Origin: Mycobacterium sp. E2733
GTDB lineage: Bacteria > Actinomycetota > Actinomycetes > Mycobacteriales > Mycobacteriaceae
NCBI RefSeq assembly: GCF_001667585.1
Contig: NZ_LZJZ01000012.1
Span: forward strand, 62,001-126,000
Direction of reading: 5' to 3'
DNA length: 64,000 bases
In this document: piece after piece, positions 35,135 to 47,739 of the stretch
Layout of the letters: each line of letters begins with the position of its first letter
Position numbering within the stretch: the stretch's first letter is position 1
The notes under the pieces: model-generated
Told to the model about the DNA's origin: nothing
The model's input: the letters and a program-made list of their open reading frames with translations, nothing else
The model's database searches: none
Made by a program: the position numbers and the translations under genes

Positions 35135-35896
35135 TTACATCGCCTCCTTGATCCCTCGGCGGATCAGCCAGACATTCGCCGGCCAGGCCGTCGCGAAACC
35201 GATGATCATTCCGACCTGCATCAGAAACCAGTACGCGGCCGTGTCAGGATGCAGGGGCGACGACGGAAACAGTACGAATGCCGTGACGGCCATCCAGCCG
35301 AAGAGCCCGACTTCGAATGCCGTCAGGGACAGGACGTCGGCCTTGGCCGCCTCCACGAGGCCTTTGCGCAAGCCCAGACCCCGCATCGGGGCGATCGCAA
35401 AGTACTGGAACAAGATGCCCAGCGCCAGCGCCGCGACATAGTCGCCGATGTATTCCGGTAGCAGAGCGCGGCCAAGCAGTTCCAAACCGATTGCGAATAC
35501 CGCGAATTCGGCGATGATGTCGCCGAGCGTGCACCCGGCGCCGCAGTGACTGACGCCGATGGCGGTAGTCGCCCAATTCGGCTTGTCCGGTGGCCGGTCG
35601 AGCTCGTGCTCGCGCAACCATCGATGGCTGTTTGGACGCCCGTAACGCCAATACATCCACAGCGCGACCGGCCCGAAATACAGGGCGGTGACCGGCCAGA
35701 CGGCCTCCATAATGCCCATCCGTTGCCGGTAGCCGCGTGCGTAGATATCGAGGAAAATCACCGTCGCCGTGCCGAAGCCCAACGCCAAAGCGGCCCACGA
35801 GACGGCCGTCAACCAGGTTGGCGGGGCCATCAGTTTTTGCCGTATGGGTCGGCGGTGCGGCACTCGAGAAACATCGGTGTTGGTGTGCGCACTCAA
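35135..35896 (-). CDS. DUF4396 membrane protein
   Basis: 253 aa, five or six hydrophobic segments (about 30-50, 66-80, 120-140, 150-168, 190-215, 228-245). The HCGAGC motif near residue 115 matches DUF4396 proteins, which have paired Cys in a membrane helix and sometimes occur with copper-handling genes. Function unknown. Neighbours give no help: an amidohydrolase convergent on one side, a remnant upstream on the other. Confidence 0.8.
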   Translation of the reverse strand: MSAHTNTDVSRVPHRRPIRQKLMAPPTWLTAVSWAALALGFGTATVIFLDIYARGYRQRMGIMEAVWPVTALYFGPVALWMYWRYGRPNSHRWLREHELDRPPDKPNWATTAIGVSHCGAGCTLGDIIAEFAVFAIGLELLGRALLPEYIGDYVAALALGILFQYFAIAPMRGLGLRKGLVEAAKADVLSLTAFEVGLFGWMAVTAFVLFPSSPLHPDTAAYWFLMQVGMIIGFATAWPANVWLIRRGIKEAM

Positions 35897-35919
35897 AGAT
35901 CTTTCTGCCGTGCAGGCGC

Positions 35920-36189
35920 TTATGGACGGGGCGATCCGAGCGAACCGCTCGTTCGGCGATCTCGGCGGCCGGCGCGTATGAGCGGTACCAGCCAGTTGCT
36001 GATGACGCTTCGAGGCATGGCCGGGCCTGTGATCGTCAGACCGGCATGCTGGGCGGGCACCGATTCGACAGCATTGCGAACCCGACCATCCGGCGTCGTG
36101 CGTTTATCGGCAGGGGCCTCCTGCCGGAGGTCGCAGACCAAGTCAGTGATCCGGAGCAGCTGGTCTTGTGAAGTCATCGACGAGTCCAT
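35920..36189 (-). pseudogene. Degraded GAF/ANTAR-type regulator remnant
   Basis: 89-residue frame from the ATG at 36189 (another ATG at 36177). Residues 5-50 (MTSQDQLLRITDLVCDLRQEAPADKR ... VRNAVESVPAQHAGLTITGP, read with gaps) resemble the N-terminus of mycobacterial GAF-ANTAR antiterminators, but the GAF domain breaks off and the rest is Arg-rich filler with no ANTAR domain. Upstream to 36240 is AT-rich promoter-like DNA (CTATAGCTATTATTTACTATG). Looks like a truncated remnant rather than a working gene. Confidence 0.4.
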
Positions 36190-36378
36190 AGATAATTGCC
36201 TATAGCTATTATTTACTATGTCATCTATCTGTACAAGGGGTTGCCCCCGGAAGGGTTGCGGGAACATCCAAGCAAGCCAGAGACATTGACTCGCTCTGCC
36301 GCGACCTCCCTCAACTGATCGACTGGCATGCTCCCAGCCTAAAGTCCAGTCTCGAGCCGCAAGGCTGGGTTTCAAGGG

Positions 36379-36909
36379 CTAGGAAGCCGGCCTTGACGGG
36401 GCTGGCGGTTGCGTCCCGTCGGGGTTGCCGAAGACAGATACCACCCCCTTCGTCTCGAACAGCGCTAGGTGGACATCGGCAGGTGTGCGGTATCCATGCT
36501 GGCGCAAAATCGCGTCCAAGTCTTCGTGAGTCAGCCTGCACCGCAGCAAGTTCCGTTCATCGAGTTGTCCATCACGCACGAGCACCCGCACCGGTGGATC
36601 GACAAGTCTGCGAACCCAGGGAATGAACCGTAGGCGCGCGACAGTGTCATGTGCGGCGATCAATGTGAGCAGTGCGGCCGCCCCCGTCAGCCACGCCGTG
36701 CCGGCGGCCGTGGCGGTGCGACCCACGATTGCGCCCACCGCGACAGCGGTGACCCAATCGAACGGGGTGAATTCGGCGATAGTGCGCCGCAGCGTCAGCC
36801 GGAATGCCGCTGCGGCGGTTACGAATAAGGCAAGCGCCTTGATGGCCGCGTAGAGCGCCGGACGCCACCCGTTGAAGAGCTGGATTAACAGATCGTTCAT
36901 CACAGTCAC
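36379..36909 (-). CDS. DUF421 (YetF-like) membrane protein
   Basis: 176 aa; GTG start, with an ATG three codons later as alternative. Three hydrophobic helices (about 18-38, 48-66, 70-88) are followed by the soluble DUF421 domain (PPVRVLVRDGQLDERNLLRCRLTHEDLDAILRQHGYRTPADVHLALFETKGVVSVF). Family members are small membrane proteins of uncertain role. No operon partner. Confidence 0.85.
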   Translation of the reverse strand: MTVMNDLLIQLFNGWRPALYAAIKALALFVTAAAAFRLTLRRTIAEFTPFDWVTAVAVGAIVGRTATAAGTAWLTGAAALLTLIAAHDTVARLRFIPWVRRLVDPPVRVLVRDGQLDERNLLRCRLTHEDLDAILRQHGYRTPADVHLALFETKGVVSVFGNPDGTQPPAPSRPAS

Positions 36910-37144
36910 CCGGTTCCGCTAGCGCGCCGCTGATCCCTTGCGGCGCGGCGCTTTCGCCTTCAGCCTATTCACGCTCAGTGATCGGCCGCCGCACATAAAT
37001 GGCCCACGTCACGGTTGCGAAGCCGATCCAGCAGGCCAAGGAGATCCTTTGAGCCGACCATGGCTGGGTGCGTGCCCGACCATTCCGCCCGCAAACGCAG
37101 CTCGCCGAGGAATTTGCTGTGACTTGGCTACTAGGTGGTTGTGA

Positions 37145-37176
37145 GCCGGGCAATCCGCCCGGCGCTCAAGAGCGCC
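37145..37176 (-). terminator. Two stacked hairpins at the end of the decarboxylase gene
   Basis: GCCGGGC-AATCC-GCCCGGC (37145-37163) and GGCGCT-CAAG-AGCGCC (37161-37176) overlap the stop codon of the leftward decarboxylase. GC-rich hairpins without a U tract are a common mycobacterial terminator form. A third perfect hairpin (GCGCCGC ... GCGGCGC, 36924-36946) lies between here and the DUF421 start; the remaining bases 36947-37144 show nothing I can name. Confidence 0.45.
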
Positions 37177-38356
37177 GGCCTGTGCAGCGAGCCGCAGGCG
37201 TGCCGAAGAGTCGGTAGCCCTTGTCGGTGTCGATCTGCGGATCCACGCCATCCTGAAAAAGCAGGATTATGTCCGAACCACCGAACTGGAAGTAACCGAA
37301 TTCTTCACCTTTCGCCATGTGCCTGCCTTCCACCGCGGTGAGCACCACCGATGACACGTGGGCCATGCCCACGGGGATGACTGCGACGACGCCGATGTCG
37401 TTGGAGTCGGAAGCCGACGTGTCGACGGTGACCACTCCGCGGTTTTGGAAGAACTCGTAACCGGTGGTCGCGCTGTCGCTGGACTTGAACTCGTGGCCCT
37501 CGAGAGACACCTGCATGAAGACTTGTCCGCTGATGGTGAACGCCTCCTTCACCAGGCCCGATACCGGCAGGTGGTAGCGGTGATACGAATTGGGCTTCAG
37601 CATGTAGTGCACAAAGGTTCCGCCGCCGAAGCTCTCGCTGTACGCGCTACCCTCGATGAGCTGCTTGACATTTCCGAATGTCTTGACGCCCTTCAGGGTT
37701 ACCGGCGGGATGTTCGAGTCGGCGTCGATGTCGTAGGCGTGCTGGAAAACGCAGTCGGCGGGAGAGGTCACCACCACATTGCTGGTGGGATCGGCGATCG
37801 GACGTAGCCCGCCGTTCAATTCACGACCGAAGAACTGATTGAACGTCAACCAACCGCTGGGCATGTTGGGCTTTCCGTCGATCAGCGACTCATGCACCCG
37901 GTACTCCGGCGCGTAATCGATAAAGGACTGCAAGATCTCCGGGCTGAACGAGCCAGCGGTGTCCAGGAAGCTGCCCCACTGCCGCGAGAACTCAGTCATC
38001 CAACCACGAAAGGCCTCGGAGCCCTGCGGCGCGGCACCGTCGATCTCTTGATCGACGAGAAAAAAGAAGTGCGCCGTCCTGTCGCTGACCTCCTGGGCCT
38101 GTCGTTCTTCGGGTTTTAGTTCTTGCCATGCCTTCGCATCGGACTGACGGGGCACCCACCTGACGAAGCGCTTCAAATATTCCTCGTACTCATGGAGGTC
38201 CGTCGGCCACTCCAGCGCCGCGAACAACTCGGGCCGCAACTCAGCCTCGGCCGATTCGCGAGCCCTCTTCAACGAGCGCTCGAGGAGGTCGGCTAGTCCC
38301 TGTTCCTTCTCAATGACGTCGCGCAACTTACGGATAATCGCATCAGGATCGCTCAT
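37166..38356 (-). CDS. Phosphatidylserine-decarboxylase-related protein
   Basis: 396 aa, start at the ATG with GAGAGAAG upstream. The C-terminal two thirds match the PSD proenzyme family: TFNQFFGRELNGGLRP, VTSPADCVF, KTFGNVKQLIEG, FVHYMLKPNSYHRYHLPVSG (active His) and the self-cleavage region YFQFGGSDIILLFQDG, where GGS replaces the usual LGST but keeps the Ser that becomes pyruvoyl. The N-terminal ~150 residues resemble the extra domain of PsiD-like amino-acid decarboxylases, so the substrate may be a soluble amine precursor rather than phosphatidylserine. Confidence 0.82.
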   Translation of the reverse strand: MSDPDAIIRKLRDVIEKEQGLADLLERSLKRARESAEAELRPELFAALEWPTDLHEYEEYLKRFVRWVPRQSDAKAWQELKPEERQAQEVSDRTAHFFFLVDQEIDGAAPQGSEAFRGWMTEFSRQWGSFLDTAGSFSPEILQSFIDYAPEYRVHESLIDGKPNMPSGWLTFNQFFGRELNGGLRPIADPTSNVVVTSPADCVFQHAYDIDADSNIPPVTLKGVKTFGNVKQLIEGSAYSESFGGGTFVHYMLKPNSYHRYHLPVSGLVKEAFTISGQVFMQVSLEGHEFKSSDSATTGYEFFQNRGVVTVDTSASDSNDIGVVAVIPVGMAHVSSVVLTAVEGRHMAKGEEFGYFQFGGSDIILLFQDGVDPQIDTDKGYRLFGTPAARCTGRRS

Positions 38357-38649
38357 TCGACTTCTCTCGCGGATATTCCTCGACATGTGTGCCTACGGGC
38401 GACTTACCCAGAAACAACAGCGGTAACCGGGCGGGTCATCGATGCCGATATCCGGTACGGCGCGCGGAAGCTCGGCACCGAGTGCACCTCCGACAATGCC
38501 CCGCCACCGCCAGACCGTTGAAAAGGCTTCCTACTCTGACCAAATCGGACACCCAGTCGGCCGGACTTTTCGACATCGCCGGCCCGATCATCGCGAATTG
38601 ACCGACCTCAGAGACACTCAATGCCGACTGCCGGCTTTGACCCGTTCGA

Positions 38650-40062
38650 CTATCCCCAGCGCGCCGTTGGCTGAGGAGGGTCGGGCTTGTCAGCGCTCGA
38701 CAAGTGGACGGCGTGGTAACCCGGCTTCTTGGCAAGCTTCTCCAGCAGTCCGTCGAGGTGCGCTTTGTCGGTGTACCAGTGTTGCAGCGAATCCGGATCC
38801 TGCGACATCTCTGCCAGAACACGTTTGAGCTTTTCCGGCGTGCGGTTCTTCTTTTCGCCGTGCTGCTTGCCGTCACCGGTGCGCTCACCGCCGCCAACGC
38901 TGGTGATGTTCACGGCCCGCGGAAGGGCAGCGCCCAATGCGCCACCGGCCAAAGCGCCTATCCCCATCTGCCCGACCAAACTTCCCGTATTCGCCGCCGA
39001 GGCAGCCGGGGCGGCAGACGCGCTGGTGCCCTGCAGCAAGCTGGCCGCCAGCCGGATCGTCGGCGTGGACGCAGCCCAGCTGGGCGGGACCGACACCGCG
39101 CCGACGACTCCGGCGCCGCCCACATTCGCCGAGACGGCCATGTTGGTGGAGCCGGCTGAAGCCAGTGCTGTGGTTCCCGAACCAAGCCCTCCCGCAAGGA
39201 TTCCCGTCTCGCCGCTAAGCGCCGTTGCCGTGTCGTTGGTGGTGCGCGCCGCTATCACCAAGCCCAGGCTGGTACTGAGCAGCGCGTCGTTAGCCGGGCG
39301 AAGACCCTTGGTGACGAACTCGATATCCCCGGCGGCCATCGCCAGTGGGGATGAATTCAGCTGACTCAGCAATGTCGCCAATGAGGATGCCGATGAGGGT
39401 GGAGCAGCCGCAGGTGCTGCGGAGCTTTGCAGCGCCCGCGGCGTTGCCGACATCAGCTGCGATATGGCCGACTGCGTGTTCGTTGGCGCTGTACCGGTGG
39501 CCTGCGCAACCGCGGCGGCCTGACCGCTGAGCCCGCTGGGGTCGGTGGTGCGCGGCGGCGGTGTGAAGGTCGTCAACTGGGTGGCCGCCGCGGAGGAGCC
39601 GGCATAGCCGTACATTGCGGCGGCGTCTTGGGCCCACATGTCGGCGTACTGGACTTCGGTGGCCGCGATCGCTGCCGTGTTCTGCCCGAGAACGTTGGTG
39701 GCCTTTAGCGCCGCCAGCTGGCTGCGATTGGCCGCGACCACGGGCGGGGGAACCGTCGCGGTGAACGCGGCCTCGTACGCAGCCGCTGCCGCCCTGGCTT
39801 GGCCGGCGGCCTGCTCCGCCTGTGCCGCGGTGGCGCTCATCCAGGCCGCGTACGGTGCGGCCGCGGCCGCCATCGCTGCCGATGACGGGCCCCGCCAACC
39901 AGCGGTTAGCCCCGAGATCACCGAGGAGTAGGAGGTTGCCGTCGAACGGAGCTGTGCAGCTAGCGCATCCCACGCCGCTGCGGCAGTCAGCATCGATCCC
40001 GGACCAGGACCGGCATACATCCGCCCTGAATTGATCTCCGGCGGTAACATCCCGAAATCCAT
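38650..40062 (-). CDS. PPE family protein, PPE-SVP subfamily
   Basis: 470 aa. ATG with GAGGAG 7 bases upstream. The N-terminal ~180 residues are the PPE helical domain ([54 protein letters not shown]). The [10 protein letters not shown] motif near 330 defines the SVP subfamily. A charged tail rich in Lys/Asp follows ([31 protein letters not shown]). PPE proteins are ESX-secreted with PE partners; none is nearby. The gap 38357-38649 to the right-hand decarboxylase holds nothing recognisable. Confidence 0.93.
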   Translation of the reverse strand: MDFGMLPPEINSGRMYAGPGPGSMLTAAAAWDALAAQLRSTATSYSSVISGLTAGWRGPSSAAMAAAAAPYAAWMSATAAQAEQAAGQARAAAAAYEAAFTATVPPPVVAANRSQLAALKATNVLGQNTAAIAATEVQYADMWAQDAAAMYGYAGSSAAATQLTTFTPPPRTTDPSGLSGQAAAVAQATGTAPTNTQSAISQLMSATPRALQSSAAPAAAPPSSASSLATLLSQLNSSPLAMAAGDIEFVTKGLRPANDALLSTSLGLVIAARTTNDTATALSGETGILAGGLGSGTTALASAGSTNMAVSANVGGAGVVGAVSVPPSWAASTPTIRLAASLLQGTSASAAPAASAANTGSLVGQMGIGALAGGALGAALPRAVNITSVGGGERTGDGKQHGEKKNRTPEKLKRVLAEMSQDPDSLQHWYTDKAHLDGLLEKLAKKPGYHAVHLSSADKPDPPQPTARWG

Positions 40063-40150
40063 TGCGGCTCCTCAGCTTGCTCTGACGTTGGTTGCCACAG
40101 GCGGTCGTCGTGCGCACTGTGCGCGCGGGCTGGCCCTGCCGCGCCGACGA

Positions 40151-41398
40151 TTAGTCATCGTCGGATATCAAGAAGATGTTCACCTCGCCGGCGTGCTGCC
40201 CGGAGACCGCGCCGCCTGCCACGCCGACGGAGCGGGCGGCAGCGCCCCCGGTGCCGGCGACGGCTCGTCCGGCCAAACCCGACAGGGCCATGTTGCCGGC
40301 CAGGCTGCCTGGTGCATCTGCCGCCAGCGCTTCCGGCACCGCGCCCATACCGGTTCCCGGCAACACCGCTACAACCGGCCGCACCGTCGGCGCAGCCGTC
40401 GTCCAACCGGGGGGCACCGACATGCTTCCCAGCAGTTGAGCGCGGCCCATGCCCGCCGATAAGCCGGACCCGCCTGCGGAGCCCACCAGCCGCGACCCGG
40501 AAACGGGCTCGCCCGTCGGCACCGCCTTACCGGCCGCACGTCGGATCTTTGACAGCCTTTCCTCCGCGCTGGTGAGGTTCGCCCCATTCTGGGGCACCAG
40601 ATAATTCTCGACGCCCAAGAGATACGGGCTGCCGACAATGCCGTACAACGAGGTGGGACCCAATGGACCCGTAAGGGTCATGTTGAGTTCTGAAAGCAGC
40701 GATGGCGGATCGGCCGCCGCCGGAGCTGCGGCTGCGGCGGGAGTCGCCAGACCCTGTAACGTCTGCGGGGTCGCGAACACCAAGTGCGACAACGCCATTG
40801 GCGTATTGGCCCCGGTCGCCGTACCGGTGGCCTGACCGACCGCTGCGGCCTGTCCCGAGGCCCCGGCCGGGTTGGTGGTCTGAGGCGGCGGATCGAACGG
40901 CGCGAGCTGCGCGGCGGCCGAGGAGGAGGCGGCGTAGCCGTACATCGCGCCCGCATCCTGCGCCCACATTTCCAGGTACTCGGCCTGGGTGGCCATGATC
41001 GCCGGGGTGTTCTGTCCGAAAAAGTTCGTGGCGATCAACGCCAGCAATCGCGCACGGTTCGCCGCGACTGAAGCCGGCGGCACGGTTGCCGCAAACGCGG
41101 TCTCGAAAGCGCCGGCAGCCGCCCTCGCCTGGGCGGCGGTCAGCTCGGCCTGTCCGGCGGTGGTGCTCATCCACACCATGTATTGCGCGGCCGCGGCCGC
41201 CATCGTCGCCGACGACGGACCTCGCCATCCGGCCGTCAATCCCGAGACAACCGACGATTGACTCGCCGCCGTGGCGTGCAGTTGCGCCGCCACCTCGTCC
41301 CACGCAGCCGCGGCCGCCAACATTGGCCCGGCGCCGGGGCCCGTATACATGCGTGTCGAGTTAACTTCCGGCGGAAGCATGCCGAAATCCATTGCCAT
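40151..41398 (-). CDS. PPE family protein, PPE-SVP subfamily
   Basis: 415 aa. Start at the ATG (41398) with AGGAG 8 bases upstream, giving [14 protein letters not shown]. Same layout as the neighbour: PPE domain 1-180, LDP-free central Ala/Gly region, SMSVPPGWTTAAP at the SVP position, short acidic end (ISDDD). The first 180 residues of the two are nearly alike, so this is a tandem duplication with diverged C-termini. Bases 41399-41666 upstream hold the promoter region but no motif I can name. Confidence 0.93.
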   Translation of the reverse strand: MAMDFGMLPPEVNSTRMYTGPGAGPMLAAAAAWDEVAAQLHATAASQSSVVSGLTAGWRGPSSATMAAAAAQYMVWMSTTAGQAELTAAQARAAAGAFETAFAATVPPASVAANRARLLALIATNFFGQNTPAIMATQAEYLEMWAQDAGAMYGYAASSSAAAQLAPFDPPPQTTNPAGASGQAAAVGQATGTATGANTPMALSHLVFATPQTLQGLATPAAAAAPAAADPPSLLSELNMTLTGPLGPTSLYGIVGSPYLLGVENYLVPQNGANLTSAEERLSKIRRAAGKAVPTGEPVSGSRLVGSAGGSGLSAGMGRAQLLGSMSVPPGWTTAAPTVRPVVAVLPGTGMGAVPEALAADAPGSLAGNMALSGLAGRAVAGTGGAAARSVGVAGGAVSGQHAGEVNIFLISDDD

Positions 41399-41666
41399 GC
41401 AACAGCTCCTGCCTAGTGCCGCAAGCCGGTCCACAATCCACCGCAAGCGGTGCATTGTTTCCCACCTCTCGCGGCTTCCCAGGTTTGCCGTCCATATCCT
41501 GGGAATACGCGTACTCAATCCTGCGGCTTTGCTGAAAAACTTCGCTGTGTGCAACTGTTGCCTAAGCACATTGTTTGGAGGGTGTTGCAGGTTGTAGCGG
41601 CGGCGGCCGGGGTACTCGTCGACCGATGGCGACACCGAAACATTCGGGTGCGGGAAGGAGCGCCGC

Positions 41667-42050
41667 ATGAGCATGGCACCGGAGACCCGGGGGCAAGTCA
41701 GCATCGACGATGATGTCACACTGCTCACCGAGCAGATTGACGCCCTCGAGGCTTTGGGGCGAAAGAATTCGGTCGACGACGCCGAGGTCTACGACTTCAG
41801 CGTTCGCTGGGGCGCGGCACTGGCTGGACGACTGCCCCGCCTGGTGCACTACAGCTCGCTCGGTCTCCTCGACGACGCCGACCAGCACCGGTTCCAGTCA
41901 TTGTGTGAGCGACTCCGCCGCGTCTCTGGCATCGCCGAGAGATTTGGGCTGCCGCGCCCGGTGCTGAGCGGCGAAAGCGCCGCGAGTCCGAAGGGCCACC
42001 GTCGTATCAAGACGCGGTCGCCTTTGCCGAAGCGTCGGTCCCGTAGCTGA
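41667..42050 (+). CDS. Hypothetical protein, Arg/Lys-rich C-terminus
   Basis: 127 aa, ATG with GAAGGAG at good spacing, so a real gene. Helical segments (DDVTLLTEQIDALEALGRK, LPRLVHYSSLGLLDDADQHRFQSLCERLRRVSGIAERFG) and a basic tail (PKGHRRIKTRSPLPKRRSRS). No family recognised; the tail could bind nucleic acid. The last 44 bases overlap the convergent zinc-ribbon gene. Divergent from the PPE gene. Confidence 0.65.
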   Translation: MSMAPETRGQVSIDDDVTLLTEQIDALEALGRKNSVDDAEVYDFSVRWGAALAGRLPRLVHYSSLGLLDDADQHRFQSLCERLRRVSGIAERFGLPRPVLSGESAASPKGHRRIKTRSPLPKRRSRS

Positions 42051-42312
42051 GAAAGTCGTTCTGCGGCAACACGATTCCGGTGCGCGGCTTGGGGCAATCT
42101 GGATTGCGGCATGTCAGCGCCACCATATAGGCGTCATCGTCCTCGTTGAGGAACAGGAATCCGAGGTAGAGGGCGTGGCCGACGTCGAAGTCGGTTCCGC
42201 CGCACTGCTCGCAGTGGCCACCCTTGGCGGAGACATTTTCCAATACGCGGTGCTGCGCGGCGGAATTCAGCTCGATGAGTTCGGGCCGCACCGTCGGGTC
42301 GTGATCGCTCAT
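42007..42312 (-). CDS. Small Cys-rich (zinc-ribbon-like) protein
   Basis: 101 aa. The ATG at 42312 comes one base after the molybdopterin gene stop. Four Cys in two pairs (GHCEQCGGTDF and LTCRNPDCPKP) suggest a zinc ribbon or rubredoxin-like metal site. Being downstream of the oxidoreductase it may help its maturation or electron transfer; that is inference from position only. Confidence 0.75.
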   Translation of the reverse strand: MSDHDPTVRPELIELNSAAQHRVLENVSAKGGHCEQCGGTDFDVGHALYLGFLFLNEDDDAYMVALTCRNPDCPKPRTGIVLPQNDFLSYGTDASAKATAS

Positions 42313-42313
42313 G

Positions 42314-43807
42314 TCAAATCTCCACGTCCTTGTCGTAGTGGACATGGTCCTCACGCCAGCCACCCAGCCCTTTGCCGATGCCGGAATAGTCGTTGACGAA
42401 CTCGATCCCGTTGATCCACTTGACCATCTTGAAGCCAACCTGCGTCTCAACCCGCAATCGCAGCGGTGCGCCATGTTTGATGGGCAGCGGCCGCCCATTC
42501 ATCTCATATGCCAGCAGCGTCTGCGGCTTATAGGCGAGTTCGAGGTCCATCACCTCGTAGAACTGGCCCCCCGGCGTCTCTGCCGCGGGTTCGTCACGGC
42601 CGGTCTCCTGCATGCTCAGGAAACAGATGTATTTGGCTTGCGGCAACGGCCGCACCACATCCGCCAGCTGGGCAAGCAGAATTCCGCTCCATTCGCCGAT
42701 GCTGGTCCAGCCCTGCACGCAGTTGTGCAACGTCCGCTGCGTCTGCTGCTCCGCGAGCGCCCGCAAGGCGGCCAGATCCAGTGTCACCGGGTTTTCGACG
42801 AGTCCACCGACCGGTAGCCGCCAGTCGACGAAGTTGTGGACCGCCATCACTTTGTATTCGGTGCTGGCGGGCGGCTTTCCGTTCACCCGGTGGTCTTTGG
42901 TCAACTTGCGAACCGGGTAGTCCTGGCGGGAATTCAAGGGGCGCAGCAAGAGCAGCCGAACGCCGGTCACCACGGCGCCGAGTATGCGATGCACCTGGAC
43001 GGGATGGCGAAGGCTCCACCTGGTGGCCGCGACATGGACGGCGATGATGGCGCCGATGATCATGAGCGACAGCGCCGTCGCCCAATTGATGTTGCGGACG
43101 GAGCCGAAAATCATCGACGCCGTCAGTTGGCCCCAGCCCCAGAAGAAGATCATCGACAGGTGGATCACGATGAACACGACGAAGGCCAACAACCCCAGGA
43201 AATGCAGGCTTCGCGCCCACTGTCGGCCACCCCACATGCGCACGTACCACGGAAAGCGCGCCTCGATCGCCGGTGACTGCGCGGCCCCGGTCAAGATCTG
43301 GAACGGCGCGAGGACGAAAACGACGCCGGCATAGGTCAGCTTCTGAATGGCGTCCAACGGCTCGCCGGGCAGCAGCGGCGGCAGGTTGAATGACATGTAC
43401 GTGACGATGTCGTTGGCGGCCTCGGGAAAGATCGACCAGGAATAGGGCCAGTACCGGTGCCATTGACCGGTCGCGAATAGCAGGACGTAGTAAGACAACC
43501 CGAGCAGGATCCAGCAGATCACCGTGAAGAAGTGCCAATGGCGACCCATGCCCAATTTTTTGTGACCGGGCAGCGCGACGAGCGAGCTGTAGGACTCTTC
43601 CTCGTCGAGAGTGTCGTATAACCGGTTGCGCGGCATGACCTTGCGGGTGAAGCGCGCCCATTCGCTGCCGGGCTTGCTGTCGTCGTGCCAATACAACTTG
43701 GGGTGGGTGCCGAGGATCTCGATGCCGCTGCGGATGATCAGGGTGACAAATAGGACATTGAGCCAATGGTCCACTCGCAGCCACGCCGGATAGTCGAGCG
43801 TCGTCAT
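42314..43807 (-). CDS. Cytochrome b561-like membrane domain fused to a molybdopterin (sulfite-oxidase-type) domain
   Basis: 497 aa. Residues ~8-300 hold a di-heme cytochrome b561-type membrane domain with four or five helices and several His (DHWLNVLFVTLIIRSG, GRHWHFFTVICWIL, RSLHFLGLLAFVVFIVIHLSMIFFWGWG, AVHVAATRWSLRH). Residues ~330-497 match the sulfite-oxidase-type molybdopterin fold with the Mo-binding Cys in LHNCVQGWTSIGEWSG. The usual arrangement has these as separate MsrPQ/YedYZ-type subunits, so this is a single-chain version. Likely a membrane oxidoreductase passing electrons to or from the quinone pool. Confidence 0.85.
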   Translation of the reverse strand: MTTLDYPAWLRVDHWLNVLFVTLIIRSGIEILGTHPKLYWHDDSKPGSEWARFTRKVMPRNRLYDTLDEEESYSSLVALPGHKKLGMGRHWHFFTVICWILLGLSYYVLLFATGQWHRYWPYSWSIFPEAANDIVTYMSFNLPPLLPGEPLDAIQKLTYAGVVFVLAPFQILTGAAQSPAIEARFPWYVRMWGGRQWARSLHFLGLLAFVVFIVIHLSMIFFWGWGQLTASMIFGSVRNINWATALSLMIIGAIIAVHVAATRWSLRHPVQVHRILGAVVTGVRLLLLRPLNSRQDYPVRKLTKDHRVNGKPPASTEYKVMAVHNFVDWRLPVGGLVENPVTLDLAALRALAEQQTQRTLHNCVQGWTSIGEWSGILLAQLADVVRPLPQAKYICFLSMQETGRDEPAAETPGGQFYEVMDLELAYKPQTLLAYEMNGRPLPIKHGAPLRLRVETQVGFKMVKWINGIEFVNDYSGIGKGLGGWREDHVHYDKDVEI

Positions 43808-43820
43808 AACTGAGCTCCAG

Positions 43821-44393
43821 TCAGTCGTACCATTGCTGCCGTTGCGGGTAGGCCACGTTAATGCCTGACAGCACCGTTGTGTGTACCGCGATGAAACCGG
43901 CGGCGAACGCCATGGCGAACGTGCCGGGTGACAGGTCCCATCGTCCGGTCAGCCCCTCCAGCCCCGCCAAGCTGACCCACCGGCTGGCCAGGTAGACGGC
44001 GAGGAAGGCCAGGCAGACCAAACTGCCGAGGTACCAGCCGACTTGTGGCACATGCGGTTTGAGGGCGAACACCATCGCGGCGGCGGCGGTCAGGCAACCG
44101 ATTGCCAGCAAAGCGGAGTAGACAACGAAATACGCCGGCACGGCGGGTGCCCTGATCAAGACGTACCCATGCATTGCCGCCAGGCCGACCAGCAACGAGC
44201 CGCCCAATGCGGTCACAGTTCGTGGCAGATTGAACGCAACCCAGCCGTTCAGGGTGAGCACCGGTGAGGTGACGATGCTTCGCCAGATTGAGATCAACCG
44301 CCGCGGGACGACATTGACCATGCGAGCGAGGTACCCGCGCTGAGTAATTACAAACCGTCCTGGTTTAATTGCGGAATGCGAAGCCGTCGGCAT
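43821..44393 (-). CDS. Membrane protein next to the molybdo-oxidoreductase
   Basis: 190 aa with four hydrophobic helices (about 58-78, 88-110, 119-137, 153-175). ATG at 44393 has a weak ribosome site; the ATG at 44321 is an alternative that leaves an AAACC-GTCCT-GGTTT inverted repeat in the promoter. Ends 13 bases before the oxidoreductase ATG, so it is first in that leftward operon. May be an extra membrane subunit; no family recognised. Confidence 0.7.
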   Translation of the reverse strand: MPTASHSAIKPGRFVITQRGYLARMVNVVPRRLISIWRSIVTSPVLTLNGWVAFNLPRTVTALGGSLLVGLAAMHGYVLIRAPAVPAYFVVYSALLAIGCLTAAAAMVFALKPHVPQVGWYLGSLVCLAFLAVYLASRWVSLAGLEGLTGRWDLSPGTFAMAFAAGFIAVHTTVLSGINVAYPQRQQWYD

Positions 44394-44479
44394 GCCACGC
44401 TGGGAAAACTGTTGCCTCGGGCACGCGGCTGCCGTTGATACTCTTACTGTCTGCCGGGCGAGTGCTCAGCGCTTGGTGA

Positions 44480-47735
<3,256 letters not shown>

Positions 47736-47739
<4 letters not shown>

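Noticed and set aside
36924..36946. Perfect GC hairpin as a riboswitch or small RNA
   Set aside because: Only one 7-base stem with a 9-base loop; nothing else supports a structured RNA, so it is left as a possible terminator or chance repeat.
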